Part shown: in pieces, positions 56,607-64,000 of the stretch | Layout of the letters: every line of letters begins with the position of its first letter | Position numbering within the stretch: position 1 is the stretch's first letter | Assembly (NCBI GenBank): GCA_903813345.2 | Contig: CAIIXF020000012.1 | Coordinates: 16,548,020-16,612,019 of the forward strand | Origin: Owenia fusiformis | Lineage: Eukaryota > Annelida > Polychaeta > Sabellida > Oweniidae | Reading direction: 5' to 3' | DNA: 64,000 bases | Position numbers and translations under genes: made by a program | The notes under the pieces: generated by a model | Database searches by the model: none | Told to the model about the DNA's origin: nothing | What the model saw: only the letters and a program-made list of their open reading frames with translations

Positions 56607-56802
56607 AGGGGCGGATCCAGGAACCAACAAGGGGGGGGGGCCCAAATTTCAGGTCAGAGAAAAAACGCCCCTAAAATCCAAAAGTGGGCCCAAATTTTGA
56701 AATTTTTTCTGGGCCCACCCAAGGGGGGGGGGGCCCGGGCCCCTGGGCCCACCCAAGGGGGGGGGGCCCGGGCCCCTGGCCCCCCCCCCCCTAATCTGCC
56801 AG
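56607..56802. mobile_element. G/C-run MITE with AGGGGCGGATCC end
   Basis: Left end AGGGGCGGATCC and right end reverse complement CTGGCAGATTAGG are imperfect inverted repeats. Flanking octamers TCGGACCC (56599-56606) and TGGGACCC (56803-56810) match at 6 of 8 positions, which fits a hAT-type duplication. The interior is long poly-G and GGGCCC runs. Confidence 0.5.
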
Positions 56803-57949
56803 TGGGACCCAAGTTTTAAACATTGCAAAAGTCAGTACAAGGGGCATAGGGGCTATTGGAAGAAGGTGTGACAGGTGTGGCATAGCCAGTAAAGTGTTCA
56901 TACCCATACTCTTGCAAGAATACATCCTACACCCCTCCAAATTGCCACCACTTGCTTGCACATAAAGATGCGCTCATCTGTCCACGTCATGCATGGTTTA
57001 GCCCTGAGTCATATGTGGGTTAAAGCAGAGAAAAGCAGCCCATTGGCAATTCTATCTCGAAGTTTTGCAATATCTGGTGGAGAAATTGTGAGCACAGATG
57101 CTCCTGAGATAGCTCGAAAAGAAAAAGTCACAACAATTCAAGTAAGAGGAACTTCCATTGGCACTTAGCCCTTGCACTGATTTTTTCAATATCTAAAACT
57201 TGGTGCAGAACCGATTTTGACCCACTGTGCAAATGGAGGGATTTCTCACCCAACCAGTATCACATGTGAATGAATGACATATCATTGCAAAGAGGAGAGA
57301 CGTGGCTTTATGGTACATTGAATGAAATTGATGTAGTCATCACTAGTTTTGTGATTATACGGGATGACTACTTGTTGCGTTTTTTATACGCCCTGTATAC
57401 CAATATGCAACGGAGTGAAACAAGGAAACGAAATTCAGTTTCTCCTCCGCTTTCGCCGGACTTTCGTTTCTTCGAAAAGCATGCACGATTAACATCCACG
57501 CCCCGAGTTGGCAGGGCTTAAAATGACGTGTCAAAGGATAGCATTGCGTCCCACAGTCATACATTTTTGGGATCAGAGAGTATCTGCGCACGGTGTGGTT
57601 TAATATGAGATGTCATTTGTAAGAACCACAACGAAAGTGTAGAGGTGTGTGATAGCTGTGGTTGGGACAGAAACTGTCTTGACACTAGTATATCACACGC
57701 TTGCAACGATGGTCATGTTCCCGACATCCATTTTTGTGACTCATGTGGATGGCAGAGAGACTCAGCTGATTTCAGGTAGATCTACCGTTAATCTTTTTTC
57801 TTACACTGGTTTAGGTGCCATGGTAGTTAACGGGCAATGACAAAACAGGAAGTGACAAAACCATGCTGGATTTCAAACGTTTTTTGAACCAAGATATCAT
57901 AGTTCTGCTTTGACCTCCAGTCAGTTTAACTAGTTCCACATACCATTTA

Positions 57950-58434
57950 CATGACCATGATCACAATGACCATGGTCAGATTGACCCTAGACATGATGAA
58001 ATTAATTTTTCAGCCCTCTGAAATTTGTGACTGAAAAATATATAAAAGTAGGAGCTTAAGAAAGGTCACTGAACAGAATCTCTTGCATTTTTCAGAAAAT
58101 GTGCCTAATATATTGCTCTCAGTGATACAATCTTGGGAAATTTGATATCATTCGTTGAAAAAGAAAAAAATGAAAAAACTGAATTGAAAAGCGATATTTT
58201 TTCCTTTTCATGACTGCCATTTTTTCAGACAAGTTTCTAGAATTTTAAAGATTGTATCATTAAGAGCAATATATTTGGCACATTTTCTGAAAAATTCAAA
58301 AGATCCTGTTCATTGACCTTTCCCATGCTCCTACTTAAAGCTATTTACATTGACCTTTTCAGAGGGCTGAAAAAGTTATTTCATCATATCTAGGGTCATT
58401 CTGACCATGGTCAGTGTGATCCTGGTCACATTGC
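57950..58434. repeat. 485-bp near-perfect palindrome
   Basis: Arms of about 240 bp: ATGACCATGGTCAGATTGACC at the left is matched in reverse by GGGTCATTCTGACCATGGTC at the right. The complementarity continues inward (CAGAAAATGTGCC against GGCACATTTTCTG) to a centre near 58190. Looks like a foldback element nested in the larger composite. Confidence 0.8.
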
Positions 58435-58739
58435 ATCATGCGACCTTAAACTACAAGGTTTACTTCTATACAGTACACCTACATTGTAGTAATCAGATAT
58501 GGCTGTATTCTGTGTAGATGCACTGGCCCACCCCTCCCTCTGAGATGGGCCCAGAAAAAAGGGTACGACATTTTAGCGCTCCACACGTCTTGGGTCAGAT
58601 ATCGTCCTGGTTGCTGAAGTAAGGATCTTTTTGGGAACATGTGGCAAAACGGCCCTCATAATAATTTGATCCATGCAGAGGTTTTTCTAATCTGTCAATC
58701 ATCTCGAACTTTCATGTTTCATCTTATGAAGGGATTATA

Positions 58740-59704
58740 CAGGGTGGTCAAAAAAACGGCAACCCTAATTTTTCCTCATATCTTTGTCATTTTTTGAAAT
58801 TTTGCCCTGATATTTGGCACTCATGTACATCATTCAATTTCGTACCAGACTGTTTTATTTCATGATTATTGAACGGAGAGTTGCAATGTTACAGCACTTT
58901 AAACAAGGTGCCCCAGTTTTCCAATATCGTGCTGTAGGCAAACCTGCACATGTTTTCCAAACCTGTCAATGACATAACAGCATTTCTCAGCAAGTATGGC
59001 CTGAGTGACACATGTGATCTTTATTTTGAGGTCAAATATCTTTCTGGTGTGTCTACCCTACACTGTATCTTTGGGGTATCCCCACTGGTAAAGATTAAAT
59101 TGGGCCATATCTGGGCTATGGGGTGCCCATTCATTGTTTGTTGAACTGCTGATAAGGTGGTCATTGAAGTGGTCCCAAAGCCAATCTTGTGCATCATTTG
59201 ATGTATGGGGTATAGTTCTGTCTTGTTGGAACCACTTTTGCTGCCTTTCAACCCCCCTGGGTTCACCTAAAATCCCCAAGAACTCCATGGGAATCACAAA
59301 ATAGAGTTTGATGTTGACAGTTATTGCACATCTGTTAGCATTATCAAAGGTAAAGGACCCTATCTTCTGAGAACACACTAAACTGTGCATCTGTCTGTGT
59401 GAAGGTGCCTCTCCACTACTTCATAAAGTGCTTGGCTCCCCAAGAATACATAATTGGTACAGTTTACCAGTGCATCAAGTTGGAAATGGAGTTCATTTGG
59501 ATAACAGACCAGCTCAGACAGCCCGAAAGTGGCCATCTGGGGTATGTTGCTTAAAATGCAGTAATATTGTTACTATCAGTCCGATGGTCATAAAATATGG
59601 TAGGAAATTGAATGATGTACACATGTGTAAAATATCAGGAAGTTATTTCTTAGAATGACAAAGATATTAGGAAAAACTAGGGTTGCCGTTTTTTGACCAC
59701 CCTG
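58740..59704 (-). mobile_element. Decayed Tc1/mariner element
   Basis: Inverted ends CAGGGTGGTCAAAAAAACGG and the reverse complement ending TTTTGACCACCCTG. The left flank is TA; the right flank has drifted to TT. The minus strand holds the transposase remnant. Length 965 bp against about 1.3 kb for an intact element, so it is internally deleted. Confidence 0.82.
59058..59390 (-). pseudogene. Mariner-type transposase fragment
   Basis: Reads W-F-Q-Q-D-R-T-I-P-H-T (the second catalytic Asp region), then W-L-W-D-H-F, then NEWAPHSPDMA and Y-Q-W-G-Y-P-K-D. This is the C-terminal half of the IS630-Tc1-mariner DDE domain. N-terminal DNA-binding and first catalytic parts are not found in frame. Non-functional. 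Confidence 0.8.
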
Positions 59705-61292
59705 TTTTCTGTGATTTTTCAGAGTGTTCGAAAATAATGTTGAGAGTAGGGCAAAATGGCCCATGAGTGGGGCAGAACAGCCCACAATGAAAGCTTCGGT
59801 TTTAAAACCAAGATTAATTTACTACATGACTCGTCAACACACATTTATCTCAGACGGTCAAAGATTAGACAGATAAATTATTCTTAGCCCTTACCCTAAA
59901 ATTACGATTTAGTAGTCATTTGATATGTTTTGAAACAAAAACCAAGTGTTAAAATCTTTATCAGGATGATAGATTGTTATTTTTCTGTATGTAAACAGTT
60001 AATCCCACAAGCCGTAATGGGGGGGGGGGGGGCAACATTTAAGTTAAGTTCTCATGGCAAAGGGTAGCATCTTCAAATTATCAGTAGTTGGAGCTACAGA
60101 TATAGCACATCAAGTATTCTATAAAATCAGGAATATTGTACATAGGGTAACTCATTTCTTTATTATGATGCAATCATCGGCTCAAATGGACAAAATTGGA
60201 AAAAGCTGTCACTAATTTGGCCATACGTGTTGTTACTCAAAAGTCAGATTTTTGTTGTTATTACCCAGCCCTTTCACTGAAAATATCAATGCGCGTGATT
60301 GCAAGGTAGTCCCAATATTTTGTGTTTCCTAGAGCTTGAAAATACTGTTATCGTCAATGAGTGGATATTCATTCACATGCATGAAAACTGGGAAAATATT
60401 TCTTCCGAATTCCATATGAAAACAACTCCTTGGAATTTTACTTAAATGCGTAATAATACGAACATAATTACGGACTTTTTTTCGATCAAATGCGTGGTTC
60501 GTGGTAACGGATCTTTGTGCGCGGTATAAGAAATATGTTCGGAAACAAGGAAATGGTGGTGCGCGACATAAGATTTCACGTTCGCGATATGAGATTCGTG
60601 GTTCGAGTGCAAGGAACGTAGTTCGCGGTATCAGAACTGATGTTCGCGTTGTTGGAAGTCTAGGAGGCCTGTATACTTAGTTTCTCGGAATTCTTTCATT
60701 GATTTGGGAAAGTGAAGTGTCTGGATGATGTATGAAAATTGTATGTTAATCTAATCAATATTTCAAAATTATAAGGGTACAATTATAGAAACTATGATGA
60801 TTTTTTTAAGAAATGATAATTTTTCAAAACATTGTCATGCTTTCTAGAAGATGTGAGAAGTTCTAGACCGTGTTCAGACAAAATGTTGATCAATGTTTCT
60901 ACAAAAAGGAAAGAACCATATTCTGTCAAAACGTTGAATAAAATGAGTATACTTACAAATCTCCAGCCGGAAATTCTTGTATAACGTCCGTAAACTTCTG
61001 GCGCTACAGCGTCTCTTAATTGGGTGTGTACTTACAAAAGTAATCTGATGCATTCATACATTTGTTCCAATTAAAACCGTGATTATGACATCCAAAGGCT
61101 TAATTTGTCTCGCCACTTAAATATGCCTGGCATTATTTTTGATCTAAACTATGCAAATTATTTTTATGGTGATCCTGCTGCATTGATACTATTCAACTTT
61201 AAATAATATGATATCTGCTTCAGAAAAAGAGCAAGGCTTATCATATTATTAATCCAATATCAGTTATTCAATTGTATCCAATATTTCATTGT

Positions 61293-61646
61293 ATCTCATA
61301 CTTAAGTGGGTATGGGGTAGATATCACCTGGGAATATATATCATATCTGAGGAGCGGGCAGGATATATTGTATATGTCCCGCTCCAGGCCAAATGCGGGC
61401 AGATATAATATATCCATCCCGCTCCCGGGAATTCAAAAGTTTAAAAAAGTTTAAAAATCAAAAATTTTGAAAAGTTTTAAAGTTTAAGTTTTTTAAAAGT
61501 TTAAATGTTACAATTTCATCGTATTGAACAAAAAGAATATTACGAAAATGTTAAATATAAATTGTGCTTTTACTATAGGCCTATCTTGTCATTTGAAAAG
61601 GTGGAAAAGGTTATATCTACCCTAAACCCACTCAAGTATGAGATAC
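61293..61646. repeat. 354-bp inverted-repeat element
   Basis: Left end TCTCATACTTAAGTGGGTA and right end ACCCACTCAAGTATGAGATA are inverted, with GGGTAGATATxxx/TATATCTACCC continuing inward. The interior has a GAGCGGGCAGGATATATTG block and its near complement. Confidence 0.6.
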
Positions 61647-61659
61647 ACCAGTTATGTAC

Positions 61660-61795
61660 GGTCGGTTTTGGATATAGGGTATGTCCCTCGGGAAATATTT
61701 ATATCTCCCCTTGGTCACTTCGGTCCCTCGGGGAGGTATAAATATATCCCTCAGGATATACCCTATATCCAAAACCTCCCAGTACATAACCCTTA
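61660..61795. repeat. 136-bp palindrome next to the MRPL44 stop
   Basis: GGTTTTGGATATAGGGTATG at the left is matched in reverse by ATACCCTATATCCAAAAC at the right, with inner GTCCCTCGGGAAATAT-type arms. It lies about 20 bp downstream of the MRPL44 stop codon, so it is probably in the 3' UTR and could form a strong RNA hairpin. Confidence 0.7.
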
Positions 61796-61813
61796 TATAT
61801 TCCACACATCTCA

Positions 61814-62004
61814 TTATTCAAGCTGCCTTGCAGAACTTTTCACATATTTCATTGCATTGTCCAGTATTAGTTGACTGCCTCCAGTCACAACCTCAGGCTC
61901 AGTGTTAAATTTGAGAGGTGACTTGTACTCTGTGGTACAGAAAATGTTCCTGAGTGCGTCCCTGGCGGCCATTTCCTCTGCAATCTCTAAGGTCTCACCA
62001 GGAG
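61814..62004 (-). CDS. MRPL44: MRPL44 terminal exon
   Basis: 191 nt coding APGETLEIAEEMAARDALRN and a diverged tail to the TAA at 61814-61816. Acceptor TATGTTCCAG. Confidence 0.9.
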
Positions 62005-63935
62005 CTGGAACATAAACTGCCTAATTATTGGCCTTGAAAATTCTAGAGGAAGCAGTTTTCCCAAAAACTGGCTAAATTAAAACACTTAACACACCGCTTA
62101 AAGATACGACAATCTTTCTAATCTAGGCTATGGATCAAAATGGTATATAATTACCCAGCATGCCATGAAATGAAAATGAAAAAAAAGATAAAGTACCTTG
62201 ACCCAGTAATGCTGTATCACTGTATATGCCCACAATGTAACAAGACAACACTGTCCGGGATCCTGTTTCTCTAAGTAGCCTGAAATTAAAAAGTTCCTTA
62301 AATGATTGGAAATCATTTTAAGTCACATCACATAAGTTTATAATTCACAAAATAATGTTTACAAAAGTGGAACAATTTGTTGAAGCTATCACAATATGTT
62401 GAAACATCTTGTGATGACGTTAAAATAAACAAACATTTAACATGTAAAATGTCACCACCTTCCATTTGTTACAGACACTGACTGCAGAACAATATTTAAT
62501 ACAGATGCAAAATGCCACAAAAAGGAGACTATTAAAATATCTGGCAGTGACATAAAATGACAACAGCGAAAATCCACAAAATGTCTGACTATAGATCTAT
62601 CTATGCAATGTTAAATACAGTGTAGAACTAGATAACAGCAACGCCAAAGCGTGGCAAATCCCATCCAACAGCCATGGCCGGCATTTTTACAAAGCATAAA
62701 GCAAAAATGGCAGCCATTTTTCAAAATGGCCACCTTCTACCAAAAGTGTCATTAGACAGTGGGCCATGCTTATAGTATTTACATACTAAATATGAACAAA
62801 ATCGCTCCACTACTTTTCGAGTTACAGCAAAGATTGTAAAATAGCGTGTAAAGGCCACCATTTTTCAAGATGGCTGCCATGTGCTTCTTGAATATCTACA
62901 TTTCTAGCTTTATTAATGTCCTTTATAATTTGCCGCCTTCTTCCAAAAGTGTCATTAGATAGGGTAGATAGATACCAAATATGAACAAAATCACTCCACT
63001 ACTTTTCCAGTTATAGTAAAATGTGTTAAAATGTGCCTTCCACCAAAAGTATCATTAGACAGTAGGCCATGCTTATAGTATTCACATTATGAACAAAATC
63101 GCTCCATTAGGACGTACGTACGGATGGACGTACGTACGGATGGACGTACGTACGGATGGACGTATGTACGGATGAACGTACGTACGGATGGACGTACGTA
63201 CGGACGGATGTACGTACGGATGGAAGCACGTGCGGACGGGTGGACGGAAGCGTTCCCTATACCCTCCAAACTTTGTTCGATGGGATAATCATTTTGACAA
63301 AATCTTACCTAGCTTCTGGTGGTTGTTTACCCTGATTCTGCAGGATATCCACAAGGACTCCCATAGGATTGTGTACATCCCATAGTTCATTGACATCCTT
63401 CCCCACCAGCATGGTGCAAATGAAATCCTGGACAAACTGCTGGGCTTGTGTCCTGCCCTGGTCCCTACTAAGTGCACCAATGATCGCTTTGAATGTTTTC
63501 ACCATAGTGCTAGCTTCGGGGGGAAAGTCCTAGGATAGAAATAGAAAATTGTAAATGATTGTCTTGAATGTCTTTACCATAGTACTAGATACGGAAGGAA
63601 AGTTCAAGGATAGGAATACAAAATTGAAATGCTTATCATTGATTTGAATTCCTAACTAAAAACGCTATGTGACAGAAAGTATTTAAACTTTTCGATAACT
63701 TATGAGGACGGTCATTTTGATGTCATATGATATCATTATAGGGGATCCAAAAACAATAATTTAGTGAGGTAAACAATGAACAATAATGTCTGTTTGCCAA
63801 ATTTAGATGCACTAAGATTGAGGAACAACCTCATAAATAAAGTCACCTACTTCACATAGAATCAAGTCTTTAATTCCCAAGTTTAGTCCAATAGTTGCCA
63901 ACATTTCCTCTGACATCAAGTAATCATGAACAGCA
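61814..63935 (-). CDS. MRPL44: MRPL44, mitochondrial large ribosomal subunit protein mL44 (3' part)
   Basis: Four exons (63935-63851, 63529-63309, 62279-62197, 62004-61814) join in frame to the last 192 residues and stop. mL44 is an RNase III-like protein with a double-stranded RNA-binding domain in the mitochondrial large ribosomal subunit. The visible sequence matches its C-terminal half: MLATIGLNLGIKDLIL, then FKAIIGALSRDQG, FVQDFIC, NPMGVLVDILQ, then the dsRBD with VGIYSDTALLGQ and GETLEIAEEMAARDALRNIF. The N-terminal exons lie beyond base 64000. The C-terminal tail after about GGSQLILDNA is unlike the vertebrate end. Confidence 0.9.
62197..62279 (-). CDS. MRPL44: MRPL44 exon (third in window)
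   Basis: 83 nt coding LLRETGSRTVLSCYIVGIYS and DTALLGQ, start of the dsRNA-binding domain. Acceptor AATTTCAG, donor GTACTT. Confidence 0.88.
62630..63290 (-). repeat. Interspersed repeat family A, copy 2, with 16-bp minisatellite
   Basis: Reverse-orientation relative of 25141-25640, between AACGCCAAAGCGTGGCAAAT and GTTCGATGGGATAATC, in an MRPL44 intron. It has three to four degenerate blocks with AAAATGGC and TATGAACAAAATCGCTCCA. At 63107-63240 a 16-bp unit (ACGTACGTACGGATGG) is tandemly repeated. The first copy has only a couple of such units, so this tract has expanded here. The Arg/Thr/Val-rich ORFs over it are not genes. Confidence 0.8.
63309..63529 (-). CDS. MRPL44: MRPL44 exon (second in window)
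   Basis: 221 nt coding DFPPEASTMVKTFKAIIGAL to KQPPEA. Acceptor ATCCTAG, donor GTAAGA at 63308. Confidence 0.92.
63851..63935 (-). CDS. MRPL44: MRPL44 exon (first in window)
   Basis: 85 nt coding AVHDYLMSEEMLATIGLNLG and IKDLILCE. Acceptor GTTTATTTCAG, donor GTAGGT at 63850. Confidence 0.87.
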
Positions 63936-64000
63936 CTGAAATAAACAACAAGGCAATGTGAGGTAATAAGATATCACCACCTGTTAAGCTCTTGCAAAGG

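Larger units (their letters stand above)
55644..61028. mobile_element. 5.4-kb composite element with long inverted repeats
   Basis: The left arm (CACACCC, then GGAAGTTTAC, then GGCTGGAGATTTGTAAGTA) is repeated in reverse at the right (ending GGGTGTG at 61028). A second arm block at 56100-56280 (CTCCTAGACTTCCAACAACG onward) returns at 60490-60670. Flanks share TACTT, a possible 5-bp target duplication. Other elements are nested inside: an inverted repeat at about 56290-56470 and 57255-57415, the CAGGGGCGG element, a 485-bp palindrome and a mariner copy. No intact transposase is visible. Confidence 0.65.

Noticed and set aside
56463-56819. 118-residue Gly/Pro-rich ORF
   Set aside because: It runs through the poly-G interior of a MITE and has no upstream gene context.
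63087-63269. Arg/Thr/Val/Ser-rich ORF on the minus strand
   Set aside because: It is the 16-bp minisatellite read in one frame.

Overview
This is a window of animal nuclear DNA, AT-rich, with short spliced exons, GT-AG introns and many transposons. The protein families and the repeat style fit a marine invertebrate (a lophotrochozoan such as a mollusc, brachiopod or phoronid is my guess). The species cannot be fixed from the sequence alone.

Layout. 1-2000: remnant of a mariner-type transposase, a small secreted PAN/apple-domain gene with a duplicated 3' tail, and a foldback hairpin. 4110-6095 (minus): complete three-exon EXO5 (375 aa; 4Fe-4S PD-(D/E)XK exonuclease). 6096-6463: a probable divergent promoter. 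10308-54026 (plus): a complete 19-exon AP-1/AP-2 clathrin adaptor beta subunit gene (934 aa), which fills most of the window. 54027-61813: transposon debris. 61814-63935 (minus): the last four exons of MRPL44, whose 5' part lies beyond the window. The exon phases of all three spliced genes join without a frame error.

The AP beta gene is the centre of interest. Its 2.8 kb of coding sequence is spread over about 44 kb. Tandem arrays sit directly at its splice junctions. A 151-bp unit made of the 3' half of exon 6, its splice donor and 62 bp of intron is repeated to give 23 copies. A 76-bp unit carries the end of exon 17 and its donor (12 copies). A unit carrying the exon 18 donor is repeated in intron 18. 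A 33-bp unit carrying the last codons and stop of exon 19a is repeated after that exon. Introns 3 and 16 have arrays starting 13 and about 41 bp after their donors. In the 151-bp array each extra copy can be read as an in-frame 93-nt or 102-nt mini-exon encoding one more piece of the HEAT solenoid. The gene also has two alternative terminal exons of equal length (19a and 19b).

Intron 15 holds a 14.5-kb hAT-like foldback element with 8-bp target duplications and satellite-filled inverted arms. Other well-bounded elements are a 521-bp hAT MITE, a 2.1-kb element with 9-bp target duplications, a 4.5-kb long-TIR element in intron 17, a 5.4-kb composite inverted repeat, and a decayed Tc1/mariner copy.

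Functionally the host genes are ordinary housekeeping genes: DNA repair (EXO5), clathrin-coated vesicle formation (AP beta) and mitochondrial translation (MRPL44). The unusual biology is in the tandem arrays and foldback elements around them. No viral genes, toxins, CRISPR arrays or convincing RNA genes were seen.
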